From Bactrocera neohumeralis (Eukaryota; Arthropoda; Insecta; Diptera; Tephritidae): a stretch of DNA of 64,000 nucleotides. The translations under genes and the position numbers were made by a program. The stretch spans positions 1 through 64,000 of the forward strand of contig NC_065923.1 of assembly GCF_024586455.1 (NCBI RefSeq), written 5' to 3'. Below, piece after piece: positions 35,990-47,115 of the stretch. Numbering within the stretch: the first letter of the stretch is position 1; each line of letters starts with the position of its first letter. Under the pieces are notes generated by a model. It did no database searches, was not told where the DNA came from, and was given only the letters and a program-made list of their open reading frames with translations.

Positions 35990-37266
35990 GCAGTACTTAC
36001 GCCTCCTTTACACTTCTCGTGAAGTTGAACGTATATCTCAAAGCAAAACATTGTCGGAAGTAAAAAAGAAGAGACGGCAATACTGTGCGGAATATATTAA
36101 ATTCGGAGTCATTGAAAATCCCACAAACCCATTTCCATTTCGGATGAAGTCTTCAAGACTGCAAGATCATTTGAATAAAATGCATCCAGATAAGAAAGAC
36201 AAGAATGTAGCATATTTTCAATACCTAGAGAAGAAGCATAATACTCAGCCAAGTGTAGCAAAACTATTTTCGGCGGCTGCTAAGCAAGATGACGACGGAC
36301 TTCGAGCTTCGTACAATATCTCTTTGTTAATTGCTCAAAAAGGCAAACCACATAACATCGGAGAAGAGTTAATATTGCCAGCAATAAATGAAGTAGTAAC
36401 TACTGTGCTTCATAAACCGGCCGCAGATATTATCCGAAAAATTCCTTTGAGTAATAATTCTGTGAAAAGACGAATTGATGAAATGGCTGAAAACATTGAA
36501 GAATCATTGTGCGATCACCAGAGGTCAAGTCAACTTTCAATTCAGCTCGATGAGTCCACTTTACCAACTAATGAAGCATTGTTGTTGTCTTACGTGAGTT
36601 TTATTAAAGATGAGAAAATATGTGAAGAACTATTATTTGCTAGAAATTTAGAGACCGATACAAAAGGCGAAACCATATTCAATATATTCGAAAAGTTTTG
36701 AGATGAGAAAGAGATTCCTTTGAAAAATATTATTTCAGTTGCTACGGATGGCGCTCCGGCTATCACAGGGTGCCATAAAGGCTTCATAGCGTACTTAAAA
36801 AATAAAATTCCAGATGTCCTTGGTGTACATTGCGTTATTCATATACAACATTTAGTTGATAGAAACTTAAGTGAAAAACTATTTCAATCACTGCAATATG
36901 TCATCAAAGCAGTCAATAAAGTCCGCAACAGGCCTTTGAATGGTATATTATTTCATCAGCTTTGTGTTACTAATGACGAGGATTTCAACCGTTTGTTGTT
37001 TCATACTGAAGTTCGTTGGCTATCAAGAGGCAATTGTCTGACTCGATTTTACAACCTGTTTGACTCTGTTAAAGAGTTCTTGGAAACTAAAGATACAGAA
37101 TTGCAAGACAAGCTCATAACATCAAAGAATGAGATAGTTTACATGACAGACCTGTATAAATTGTTCAACGACATGAATCTCCAACTGCAAGGCGATAAAC
37201 TAAATTTAATTAAAACAAAAAACGTCGTTGCTGCTTTCGCAGCCAAACTGCTTCTACAAAAAAAAA
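35990..37266 (+). pseudogene. hAT transposase, N-terminal two-thirds
   Basis: The frame opens without a clear ATG. A BED-finger region is recognisable from K-S-S-R-L-Q-D-H-L-N-K-M-H-P-D-K, but the upstream Cys pair appears deleted (F-P-F-R-M). The central domain follows, with A-K-L-F-S-A-A-A and S-I-Q-L-D-E-S-T. A TGA at 36,699-36,701 (F-E-K-F-stop-D-E-K) breaks the frame. Beyond it are I-S-V-A-T-D-G-A-P-A-I-T-G, part of the catalytic domain, and V-H-C-V-I-H. The frame is cut by the insert after A-K-L-L-L-Q-K-K. Dead copy. Confidence 0.85.
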
Positions 37267-37464
37267 GTGAGTATGCTTATGACCGCACGACTGAAGTGAA
37301 ACTTCTTTCGCTCTATCTATATGTATATATATGAATGTGTGTGTGCAATATATACATGTATGCACATATACATATATTAATTTCCTACAAATATTTAAAT
37401 TTATTTTATGTTTTCATTAGTAAATTAATATTTTTGCATAGATCTTTTATTTTCTTTCATTGTT

Positions 37465-38118
37465 TTATTCGTTGTTTTCATTATTGGGTACATCAGTAAT
37501 TACTGTGGTTGATTGTAAAACCGAGACAATAGGCTTATGATACGAGAAATACAATACATATATTTTAGAATTAAAATTAGACAGAAATCTAGAAAAAACT
37601 GCATCGATTGTTGTTCCATGTCTTGTAGTTGGCTCATTACGGTCATTATTCATTTGTAATTCTAATTTATCTCGTTGAGAGTTGAGTTGAGAGTTGTCCA
37701 TCTTCGGATGCGAAATTGATATTGAAATCTCCTGCTAGGATTAGTGGCAACGTATGATAGTTTTCTCCTAGTTCTTCAGAACCTACTCGACCATAAATCA
37801 TAAGTCTTCTGTATATAAACTTTATGATATTATTAACTGTGTTATTGGGCGAAATGTAAACAACTACCATTATGATGTTTGTTCCATCGTCCAAAACACA
37901 GTGAGCAGCACATATATCACCAATTGATGACTGACCAATATCAACTTCAGGAATATGTCGTAATAGAATGTCCATGTTCGAAGTAACTATATTCGAGGTA
38001 TCATTCGATTTCTGATAAATTGACACTCCTGCTGATCTAACATTTTTACGCTTGAATTTCGCAATACAATCAAAATTCGGGATGTCAATGTTTTCATCGT
38101 CTTTTGGCCAGGTTTCTA
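37465..38118 (-). pseudogene. Endonuclease-like domain of a Helentron-type element
   Basis: On the minus strand, N-I-L-F-L-L-E-T-W-P-K-D-D-E (about 38,100) leads to F-K-R-K-N-V-R-S-A-G-V-S-I-Y, then D-I-C-A-A-H-C-V-L-D-D-G, V-V-V-Y-I-S-P-N, the core P-L-I-L-A-G-D-F-N-I-N-F, and finally T-T-I-D-A-V-F-S-R-F-L and Y-F-S-Y-H-K-P-I-V-S-V. The E-T-W, G-D-F-N and S-Y-H-K-P-I positions correspond to the active-site motifs of AP-endonuclease-like nucleases. There are frame changes near 38,035, 37,690 and elsewhere. Confidence 0.7.
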
Positions 38119-38765
38119 ATAAAAACAGGATATTGTTTGAATCAATTGCGGGCCAGCACTTTGAATATCATCTGTAGCAATTTCAACTACTGCATCTGGT
38201 TCCTGTTGTTGCTTACATTGTTGTTTAAGCAGTGCTTTTCGTGCTCTGAATTCTCGACCACGTTCTGCAGAAGTTTTTGGCGCATTGTTTAACCTATAAT
38301 TCCATAATTTCAGTTGTGTAAATGTAGTAAATTATTATTAGAGTCATGAATGATCATAAAAGTAAAATCGAAATTAATGTACCTAACTTCAATTATTTGT
38401 CTCGGTTTTTGTACATGATCTATAGTGAGATTTCCATCATTAACTTCCATTTGATTATTGTCATGTTCAATCACGATGTCACCAATTATTTGTAATGGTA
38501 AACCTCTACAATTAATAAGTATTTTATAATTTACGGTTTAGTTAAATTTTATGTTATTCTATTTTAAAACTTTGCTGAAGCAGAGAACTTAAAAGTATAA
38601 CCTTCGTGATTCAATATCAATTGATTGGGTCGCACTAGGTTTAAAATCTTGTCTTGAATCTGTTGTCACACACTTTTTATGCACAATTTCCGTACGTAAT
38701 TTCTTCTTAGTTGGTGGTCCTAAAGCACCGCTTTGATACTCGGAGTCTGTGTCACTTTTCTCCAT
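38116..38765 (-). CDS. Three-exon reading frame inside the nested insert, unknown function
   Basis: Exons 38,765-38,602, 38,505-38,383 and 38,293-38,116 join with matching phases (AG|A, AG|G) and GT-AG borders to give 154 residues. It starts M-E-K-S-D-T-D-S-E-Y-Q-S-G, has a basic P-P-T-K-K-K-L-R patch and a central I-I-G-D-I-V-I-E-H-D stretch. It ends after K-T-S-A-E-R-G-R-E-F-R-A-R-K-A-L-L-K-Q-Q, a basic helical segment like those at the start of Helitron/Helentron polyproteins. The stop is where the frame of the endonuclease remnant begins, so I think the N- and C-terminal parts of one large protein were brought together by deletion of the Rep/helicase middle. Whether it is expressed is unknown. 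Confidence 0.5.
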
Positions 38766-39149
38766 AATTTGTTATTATTTACCCGAAAATTCACATAACA
38801 TAAACTTTAAAATAAATTTACAATGTTATTCACTTTGAACGTAAAATATTGAATGTATTGAACAATATTAATTCATAAAATTGTTCAAAACGCAATAAAA
38901 TTACAGTAAATTACAATAAAATAACCAAACTATCACCGTTCGCGTAACGCTAGTAAACTCGCAAACGAACTACTGACTGAAGTATACACATATTTCATTT
39001 CCCAGCTGTAAGAGAAAGAAAGAAAAATGTGCGCGCGCACTGCTGACGCTTGCCTATATCCCCCACCAATTACCGTTCGCCTCGCCTGATCACACTTTTC
39101 GTAACGCGTTCGTCAGCTTACTCCCCAAGCCAAGCGCGCGTAAAGAAGT

Positions 39150-39679
39150 TTCACTTCAAAAAGAATCTGGGCAGACGTGAGTTTCACAATTTTCCGAATT
39201 TATCAGTATCATGCAGTAACGACGAATTGTTTACCTACTGCCAACATTTGGAAAACCTCCACATTGACTTTACCGAACGATACCAGGACATTTTGAACTT
39301 GGAAATACCAGACTGGGTGTTGGATCCGTTTTCAAATGTCAACACAGCAATGTCACCTCAGCTGGAAGAAGAACTTATAGAATTGACAACAAACGAGGAA
39401 ATAAAAATCAAGTTCAAAAATGGTTACCAAGAATTTTGGCTACAAAAACCGATACCGCAATTGTACCCTGGATTGTGGTCAATCGTTCAACGATTCTTGA
39501 TAGCATTCCCATCGTCATATTTGTGTGAACGTGGATTTAGTGCTGTGACAACACTGCTTACTAAAAAGAGAAGTCGTTTGCTTGTTACCGAACGTGGCGA
39601 CTTGCGACTGTTCTTGAGTAAATTGGAACCTGATATTAACAAACGTATTAAACAGCATCAGATTCATCCTTCACATTAG
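39150..39679 (+). pseudogene. hAT transposase, C-terminal third
   Basis: Continues the transposase after the insert: N-L-G-R-R-E-F-H-N-F-P-N-L, then I-P-D-W-V-L-D-P-F-S, and the hAT dimerisation region W-S-I-V-Q-R-F-L-I-A-F-P-S-S-Y and L-C-E-R-G-F-S-A-V-T-T-L-L-T-K-K-R. It ends at a natural stop about 320 bp before the right inverted repeat. Confidence 0.88.
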
Positions 39680-40004
39680 TTTTTATATAAGGATCGATTG
39701 TTTTAGTTTTATTTTTAATAAAAGATTCTCTGTTTTAATACTATAAAGTTGCGTTTCAAAAATCATTCTTATTGGCAGGTGGAGCCCGTAAGAGTTAACT
39801 TGAGACCTAAGCGCCGTTGTATGTTACCTACTGCGCTCAATTTAGAATTCTCCGTTAATATACATATATAGGTCACAATAATTAATTAATTTAATTTGAA
39901 GTTATAGTGGTTTTTAAATAGGTGAAAAAATGGGGGCGCTAAAAAAATATTTATTCTCAAAATGGGCAGTAGACAAAATAAGTTTGGGAACCACTGCTTT
40001 AGAG

Positions 40005-40247
40005 TATACCATCTTATGACCAAAAATATTCCCAATCCAACAAAAACTATATGGTTGACTTTTTACGGCAAATATCGGGCAATGTGTTAGATATGATCTT
40101 TTCCTGACAATGTTATGTCTGTATCGAAAATGGGCTAAATCGGGTCGATACTACTGCCCTACACCCATATATGTACTATATACTTTTCGTTTTTCTTATA
40201 ACCTTATGTCGAATATGTTGGTCAGTGTATGAGTTATACATTATATA
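40005..40247 (+). repeat. Dispersed repeat beta, right part (after hAT)
   Basis: Continuation of the beta copy begun at 34,660. It carries 'gaccaaaaatattcccaatc', 'cgggtcgatactactgccc' and 'gaatatgttggtcagtgtat', then is cut by a mariner at 40,248. Confidence 0.75.
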
Positions 40248-41240
40248 TTGGGTAGCCAGTGGCGTAGCTAGGGGGGAGAAGAGGGCCGTCGCCCCGGGCG
40301 CAACGTCTTGGGGGCGGAAAAACGATCTTCGCTGTTTTTTAATATTCAGAAAAATACTTCAACAAATTTTAAAGATAAAGAGTTGTACACTCACAATGTA
40401 ATAATCTGAATAACAATGAAAAATATTAGTTTATACTCGAATACTCTTCAGTCTTTGAATTTGTCTTATATCTTTTGGCTTATATCTTTCTTAAAAATAG
40501 TAGGCAAAATAGACTAAAATTCCTGCAAATTGTGTCAAAGGTGTACAAGATATAGGGCGAAAATGGGTTTTTTCTATGGCTTTTAATAAGATGTCTTGTA
40601 AATTTACTATCAATTTCCTCAAAAACCGTATTTTGAGAATTTTGGAACTTCAGAATTTGCGTGGCTTCTAGTTCCTAAATTTTATATACTTAATATCGAA
40701 GATATTTTGTAAAAATTCACTTTTGTTCGAACTACCTCAGGAAACTTGTAGGTAGGTAGATAAAGGGGGGCGGTAGAACATTCTTGCCCCGGGCGCCCGA
40801 AGTTGTAGCTACGCCACTGTGGGTAGCCAAAAAAATTTATAATAATAAATAAATAAACCAATATTTAACATTTTGGTAGACCACTTTTTGCCATTTTTTC
40901 GCTAGAGACATTATTCCATCAGTGTAAATTGAAATTACGAAATTTCCAAAACGGAAGCGAGCGAACCATTGTTGTGCTACACGAACTGATATAGCATCGT
41001 CTCCTTAAACTTCACAAATTTCATTGGTGGCTTGCGTGGTATTCTTCCCTTTTTTATACAAAAGTTTCAAAGTATAGCGAATTTCTTCATTATTTTCACT
41101 CATTTTTGAACAGCTGTAACTTTTTTTGAACTTCCCCGAATTAAATTTTTTTATTCCAATGTGATTGGTAGCACAGGAGATATACGACTGCAATGACATC
41201 TGTTGACAAAATACGAAAAGACTTTTTCGACTATTACCAA
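40248..41240 (-). mobile_element. Mariner deletion derivative with a hAT MITE inside its left end
   Basis: TA stands on both sides (40,246-40,247 and 41,241-41,242). The left end reads TTGGGTAGCCAAAAAAATTT once the nested MITE is removed; the right end read inverted is TTGGTAATAGTCGAAAAAGT. On the minus strand, M-S-E-N-N-E-E-I-R-Y-T-L-K-L-L-Y-K-K-G-K-N and Q-W-F-A-R-F (a typical mariner start) jump straight to L-A-K-K-W-Q-K-V-V, the C-terminal end. The catalytic middle is deleted. Confidence 0.88.
40257..40819. mobile_element. 563-bp hAT-type MITE with exact 8-bp target duplication
   Basis: The left end CAGTGGCGTAGCTAG and the inverted right end CAGTGGCGTAGCTAC match over the first 14 bases. 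tgggtagc is repeated exactly at 40,249-40,256 and 40,820-40,827. 'gccccgggcgc' appears near both ends ('gtcgccccgggcgcaacg' and 'cttgccccgggcgcccga'). No transposase. The 8-bp duplication and the CAGTGGCG ends point to hAT. Confidence 0.95.
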
Positions 41241-41256
41241 TATTACTTAAAACTAT

Positions 41257-42123
41257 TTAGGACTAGACGACCCGTACACGCTTCACTGTGGCTGATACAT
41301 AGATAATACTACTACTACCATCTATGTATATGATTTCTATTAGTTGCATTTTTCTGAAGCAACTTGTGTTAATTTACAAAAAAAATGGATCATAAAGCAT
41401 TTCGTGTGTTAATAAAGCATTGCTTTTTTGGGGAAAATACTGTTGAATTTGGGCTCAGGGAAATCCAACGTTGAAAAGATATTTGCTAAGCTGGAAACAG
41501 GCGAAATGAGCAAAGTAGGTGCCTCGCAAGTTCATAATCCTACAAAAACAACGAATAACTGATTCTGAGAAGTGTTTAAGTGCTCTCTAATCGGAATGAA
41601 GCCGACATTTTTCGTCGGTGATAGAAACATAGCTCCATCATTTCCCACTGGAGTCCAATCGACAATCATTCTAGTGGACTGCAAATGATGAACCGGTTCT
41701 CAGGCGTGGAAAAACGAAAAAGGCGGCTGGAAAGGTTATGACATCAGTCTTTTGGGATGCACGTGGTACAATACATACTCAACGACTGAATACTGAGCCA
41801 GTTATAATCTATTTCACTGGGTATTTGGTTGCAGTTCTTTTCTTCTATTCCAAATATTTAGCGATTATATTATTTTTGAGAAAACTATGTTAAAAATTAT
41901 ACGCATATATTTCCTACAAACATGAATTTTCAATAAATGCTTATGATCCAAAATATATTTTTTGTATTTATGAGTTGTATTAAACTTTGACATAAAGAGA
42001 TAAAAGGTATCCTATGTCCTTACCCTGGTTCTAAGCTACCTCTTCACCAATTTTTAGCCAAATCGGTTTAGCCGTTCTTGAGTTATAAATGGTGTAACTA
42101 ACAACAACTTTCTTTTATATATG
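41257..42123 (-). mobile_element. Non-autonomous Helitron carrying a mariner piece
   Basis: On the minus strand it begins near 42,123 with 'acatatataaaagaaagttg', followed by 'acaccatttataactcaaga' and 'ggctaaaccgatttgg', a Helitron 5' module. It ends near 41,257 with 'tccacagtgaagcgtg', 'acgggtcg' and CTAGT, a Helitron 3' end. The interior holds a mariner fragment on the plus strand: M-D-H-K-A-F-R-V-L-I-K-H-C at 41,384 and M-T-S-V-F-W-D-A-R-G-T near 41,745. It abuts the next Helitron almost directly. Confidence 0.7.
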
Positions 42124-42159
42124 TACTAGCTGACCCTGCAGTCGTTGTCCTGCGTGAAA

Positions 42160-44370
42160 TTATGTGTTTAGAAATGAAAAAGTTGAATTTATCATTTCAC
42201 TTTTTTTCAATGTATCGCAGCTTGATAAACAACATTTTTTGGTTTCTGTTCCGGTGTATAGAAAAGATGGCTTTCCAGCTCGTGAGCAGGCCACGTATAT
42301 TTGTCCGAGTGGAAAATATAGCATTTCCAAATGTATACCATACACTATGCGACTATCCTTGTGTCTCAAATGCAATTTTCACTGGAAACTGAATACGTTT
42401 AAACTGAAATGGCAAATCGTTAGAACACAGAGGAATTGGTAGAATCAAGCATTCTGCCCCTTTGTATTCGATAGCTGCGTCACTATCAGTCAGGTTCCAT
42501 TACGCAGTTTCGGCGCCTGAAGATTGTGGAACATAATAACGACAGATCCAACTTTGAGACGCAAATGATGCGGTGGCATACCAAGCCTATTCAAAGAATT
42601 TAGAAATTCCACGATCGATCGATTTGTATGACCGCAAGTCTCCCGGAATTTGACTTGAATCTTCCAGTTTAAGTCAACAACATCGATATTTTTGGCAGCT
42701 AACATTGCGCGTGCACTTAAGGAATTGTAGTTACGATAATTTGTTCAATGTCCGAATATTCGTGATAAGTTCATCTTTGGTGAATTGGTAAAGGGAAGAT
42801 GGAATTGATATCAAACCACCGGAAGTATCAACCGGAATTTACCCATTTCCAATTCTTAGCGAATACGATGTAAAATGTCTTCGGCAAAGTCATTTTTGTT
42901 CGTATTCCATAATTGACGCTAATTTGACGGCTGATCATCGCAAAAAGTGTGCGAACTTCATTCCAGTGATTATCATGTTCCAGCAATTGTAATTGTATGT
43001 ATAATATCAAAGTATTTCCGAATAGAGTAAGTTCTCGCAAACGGTTCACTGACGAAAGTTGAAAAAAAAACTCGTAAGTGTTAATTTTGTTGCTGGCGGT
43101 ATTTCCACTGGCTGTACTGTATTCTCTGGGTTGATACAACAGTGACGAATATGGTACGATCCATATGTTGTCGACTTCGATGTCTTGTTAACTTCGATAT
43201 TCACGCCTCTAAATTGAGTGGTAAATGTTCTGCCATTGTCATCTGGTGAGCGATGCTGATACATTGGATATCCATCATTTCTAGTTTGTGTTTCGGAAAG
43301 AAAAGCACGTGGATAGTGTTTCGTGCATTATATGTCCGCAAGGTCCATGTACCATGTTTGTTTTCATCACTTCTTATGATACTGAATCTTTCTCTGCGTC
43401 AGGAATTTCCGCAGAAACGATTTCTTCAATTTGATCCACCATCCAAAGAAGAATGTGTACGTGCGACAAACCTCTCTGTTGTCACTCAACATAGTACATC
43501 TAGCATCAAACAGCACCACATATACCTACATTCTTCTTCTTCTTAATTGGCGTAGACACCGCTTACGCGATTATAGCCGAGTTAACAACAGCGCGCCAGT
43601 CGTTTCTTCTTTTCGCTGCGTGGCGCCAATTGGATATTCCAAGCGAAGCCAGGTCCTTCTCCACTTGGTCCTTCTAACGGAGTGGAGGTCTTCCTCTTCC
43701 TCTGCTTCCCCCGGCGGGTACTGCGTCGAATACTTTCAGAGCTGTAGTGTTTTCATCCATCCGGACAACATGACCTAGCCAGCGTAGCCGCTGTCTTTTA
43801 ATTCGCTGAACTATGTCAATGTCGTCATATATCTCGTACAGCTCATCGTTCCATCGGATGCGATATTCGCCGTGGCCAATGCGCAAAGGACCATAAATCT
43901 TTCGCAGAATTTTTCTCTCGAAAACTCGTAACGTCGACTCATCGGTTGCTGTCATCGCCCAAGCCTCTGCACCATATAGCAGGACGGGAATTATGAGCGA
44001 CTTATAGAGTTTGGTTTTTGTTCGTCGAGAGAGGACTTTACTTTTCAATTGCCTACTCAGTCCAAAGTAGCACCTGTTGGCAAGAGCAATCCTGCGTTGG
44101 ATTTCCAGGCTGACATTATTAGTGGTGTTAATGCTGGTTCCTATATACCTACATTACTCCAAGATAAAGTCCATGAAACATCGTAACTGTTGTTTGAAAA
44201 GTCGTGCTGTGATATCGTGACGATCGCTTGCTGAATGACCGCAATCCATAATTCCGCGCGTATGTCATCGCATTTTGGGAGTACTTCTTGCCTTGCCTTG
44301 CTGGGGCTGCCATACGTTGATGGCAAAAACAACGCCAGCCGATATTACAACGACCTCTTCGTAACAAATT
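42160..44370 (-). pseudogene. Helitron Rep/helicase protein fragments
   Basis: On the minus strand: G-R-C-N-I-G-W-R-C-F-C-H-Q and K-K-Y-S-Q-N-A-M-T-Y-A-R-N-Y-G (helitron Rep N-terminal region), Y-Q-H-R-S-P-D-D-N-G-R-T and R-G-V-N-I-E-V-N (Rep), then I-L-A-A-K-N-I-D-V-V-D-L-N, L-R-L-K-V-G-S-V-V-I-M-F-H-N-L and G-Q-I-Y-V-A-C-S-R-A-G-K-P (Pif1 helicase C-terminal motifs). Most of the Rep catalytic region and the helicase Walker motifs were not found. Frameshifts, stops and a LINE insertion make it inactive. Confidence 0.8.
43533..44142 (-). mobile_element. 5'-truncated non-LTR retrotransposon (RTE-like) with 13-bp target duplication
   Basis: The minus-strand frame reads K-T-K-L-Y-K-S-L-I-I-P-V-L-L-Y-G-A-E-A-W, then R-V-F-E-R-K-I-L-R-K-I-Y-G-P, R-L-R-W-L-G-H-V-V-R-M-D-E and R-G-R-G-R-P-P-L. 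This is the C-terminal end of a LINE reverse transcriptase protein, with a frameshift near 43,690. The 3' end is an AAG-repeat tail (plus 'cttcttcttctt'). The 13-mer atatacctacatt flanks it exactly at 43,520-43,532 and 44,143-44,155. RTE-like assignment is from memory of the protein pattern. Confidence 0.88.
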
Positions 44371-44597
44371 TCAATCTGCAACACACATAAAGTTTTCACT
44401 GAATAATTTAAAAAATTTTTCTTTTAAATAGCCGGAATAAAATAGCAAGCAACCGAAATTGAACGATTCAAATAATTTACAAATCAAAATATTAAAAAAC
44501 AAAACAAACAAAATTTTTTTTTTTTTTGAATACATGTATTTGCAATCTATTCGTAGAACAATAAGCAAATTAGTTAACTATGGAAATTTGACTTGTA

Positions 44598-47115
44598 TTA
44601 TTGATCTCCAGCGAGGCATATTAGATCCGGGTGTATGACTTTATTTGTGATGTACCAAGGAGCATTTGTAATTAGTCTTAAAGTTTTAGACTGATTTCTT
44701 TGCAATATTTCTATATTTGAAATCGAGGCTGTGCCCCAAAGCTTAATGCCATAAGTCCATATTGGCTTTAATAAAGCTTTATGTAATAGGAGTTTAGTCT
44801 CGAGATATAGAGTTGATTTAGGTTCAAGCAACCAATACAGTTTTTTAGTTTTCATTTTTAATTGTTTATTTTTGGCTTGAATATGAAATTTCCAAGTTAG
44901 GCGCTTGTCCAAATCCAAGCCTAAGTATTTGACGCTGTCATGTTTCGGAATCATACTACCATATATGCGGCAAGGAGGACAGTCTTTTCGCCTTGTGAAT
45001 AGCACGTGTACAGATTTATTTGTATTGACCTTTATTTTCCAACGATCTAGCCAGGACTGTATCTCTTTCAGTTGTTTCTGGACTAAGTTGGAAGCTTCAA
45101 TTGGAGATGGATTTGTTGCCAGCATAGCAGTGTCGTCAGCATATGTAGCAATAAATACGTTTTCAGTTTGTGGCATGTCTGCAGTAAAAATTGTATAAAG
45201 GACTGGTCCGAGAACGCTTCCTTGAGGTACACCAGCTTTGATGTACTTATGTTATGGTAAAGGTTTCATCATTTACTTTGACATAATATGATCTATTAGC
45301 GAGATTCGGCTTAAGAATTAAATAAATTGGTGATGGGAAGATTTTTTTCATTTTATATAACAGACCATGGTGCCAAACTTTATCAAATGCTTGTTGTATA
45401 TCCAAAAACAAAGCAGAACAATGTTCTTTTCTTTCAACAACGAAATTTATAACTCGATGGCATTGTTCAGGTGTGCCATGATGTCGGCGAAAACCAAATT
45501 GGTGTTCAGGTATTATGTTATTTTCTTTGAGTATTGGCGAAATTCTACGTAAAAATATTCTCTCAAATATTTTTGAGAACAGCGCCAGTAGACTGATAGG
45601 TCTATACGAGGTTATCTCGTTTTCTGGTTTGTTGGGCTTGGGAACCATTACGATTTCTGCACATTTCCACTGCGTAGGGAAATGGCTTAACCTTAGAATT
45701 GAATTATATATTAGTGTCAAAAACATAATACCTTGTTTTTGGTAAGCACTTAGCTATTTTAGCATCGATTTTGTCATATCCTGGAGATTTATTTTTGTCA
45801 AGCTTTTCGATTTCACTACAAATTTCTGCAGGTGTTATATGTTTGATTGGCATTGACAATTGACATGGGGCATCAAGAAATTGAAAAACATCGGAATCGT
45901 TACCATTATTAATTGTAATAGGTGTAAACGTTGTTTCTAAATGTTTCGCATACGCATCTGCCTTGCTCTTATCAAACCTACACCATGCATCATTGCAGTC
46001 CTTTATTGGCACATTTCTCTTTTTTGGGCGTTTCAGGTACTTCGTAGCTTTCCATATTTTGTAGTCATCGTTACTATTGTCATTTAGATTTTCAATATAT
46101 TCTGAGATTGATTTATTTCTAAATTCTTTAAGTTTATCTTTAAGTTCACCTGTAGCCTTATTTAGTATAGTTTTGTCTGCTGGGCTTCTAGTATTTTGCC
46201 ATTTTTTTCGTAATTTTCTCTTGAATTAATGCTCTGATATCAGCAGACACATGCACACAGGCGCGACGTCTAGGAGTAAAGTTTGCGATATTTTCGATTA
46301 TAGATGCAGCAACTGCTTGATGAATTAACGACGTAAATGTTTCAACTGCATTGTCCAGTTGTATCGAGCTTTTGATTGAAGTTTTAAGTTCCACATTGTC
46401 TGTTATCTGGTCTTGAAAAATATTGATTTGGTTTTTATTATTTAATCCAATATACTTCCGTTGCTTTGTATTAATAAGAGTGCTATAACTGATAATAACT
46501 GGCGAGTGGTCTGAGCTTAGTTCTTCAGAACTGACAATGTCAAGCAGTGGAGTTTGAATGCCTTTATATACAGCAAAATCTAGCAGATCAGGGATTTTAC
46601 GTGGATCACTTGGCCAGTAAGTAGGCTCATCAGTAGATAAAGTTTTAAAATTATCCTTTGTAATGCACTTATAAAATTCTCTACCTTTTGGGTTAGGGAT
46701 ACGTGAGCCCCACCAGGGATGTTTAGCGTTATAATCACCTCCCACAAGGAATCTATTGCCCAGGGAACTAAAAAAATTTTCGTATTCCGGAGTTGTGATG
46801 CTATGTCTTGGCGGTAAATACAAAGCATAAATATTATTGCAATTTAGTTTGATCCCTGCAGCTTGTATTGACAATGTTTGTGTTGGTTCAAGTATATCAT
46901 ATTTGATATTTGATTTTACCAAAACAGCACAGCCGGCGGGTGATTAGTGGCGATTAGGTGATAGTTTTTTATATTAAAAAGGTTTGTCTGTGAAATGGGT
47001 TTTCTGAAATCAACATTATATCAATGAAGTTGTCTTTTAAAAATATTTCAGTTTCCTGTGTATGACGGGATAAACCATTGGCATTCCATATTGCTATTCT
47101 TAAGTCTGCTTGCAT
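44598..47115 (-). pseudogene. Jockey ORF2, endonuclease and reverse transcriptase, broken
   Basis: ORF2 starts M-Q-A-D-L-R-I-A-I-W-N-A-N-G-L-S-R-H and reaches I-S-E-T-H-F-T-D-K, then meets a stop near 46,967. The endonuclease resumes at 46,922 with V-G-G-D-Y-N-A-K-H-P-W-W-G-S and S-S-D-H-S-P-V-I-I-S. Reverse transcriptase follows in three frames: N-K-S-P-G-Y-D-K-I-D, then Y-R-P-I-S-L-L-A-L-F-S-K-I-F and F-L-D-I-Q-Q-A-F-D-K-V-W-H-H-G, then T-Y-A-D-D-T-A-M-L-A (catalytic YADD present). The frame ends after W-Y-I-T-N-K-V-I-H-P-D-L, short of the usual C-terminus. At least four breaks. Confidence 0.88.

Larger units (their letters stand above)
37267..39157 (-). mobile_element. Nested insert with 16-bp inverted ends and endonuclease-like remnant
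   Basis: It lies exactly where the hAT frame L-L-L-Q-K-K should continue into K-N-L-G-R-R-E-F. GAAGTGAAACTTCTTT at 37,293-37,308 and its exact inverse at 39,142-39,157 sit near or at the borders, and each can fold on itself (GAAGT..ACTTC). The left copy is 26 bp inside the junction. Cargo on the minus strand: a three-exon reading frame and a decayed endonuclease/exonuclease-phosphatase-like domain. In arthropods I know the latter as the C-terminal part of Helentron-type Pif1-helicase elements. I read the insert as an internally deleted Helentron. No clear target duplication beyond A-runs. Confidence 0.6.
35352..39996 (+). mobile_element. hAT transposon with exact 8-bp target duplication, carrying a nested insert
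   Basis: The element begins CAGTCTTTCCCAAAGTGGGC and its right end, read inverted, begins CAGTGGTTCCCAAACTTA: imperfect terminal inverted repeats. The host octamer ctttagag stands on both sides (35,344-35,351 and 39,997-40,004). Inside is a broken transposase of the type related to ZBED5/GTF2IRD2-like domesticated hAT proteins. A 1.9-kb insert (about 37,267-39,157) splits the transposase. It landed in a beta repeat. Confidence 0.93.
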
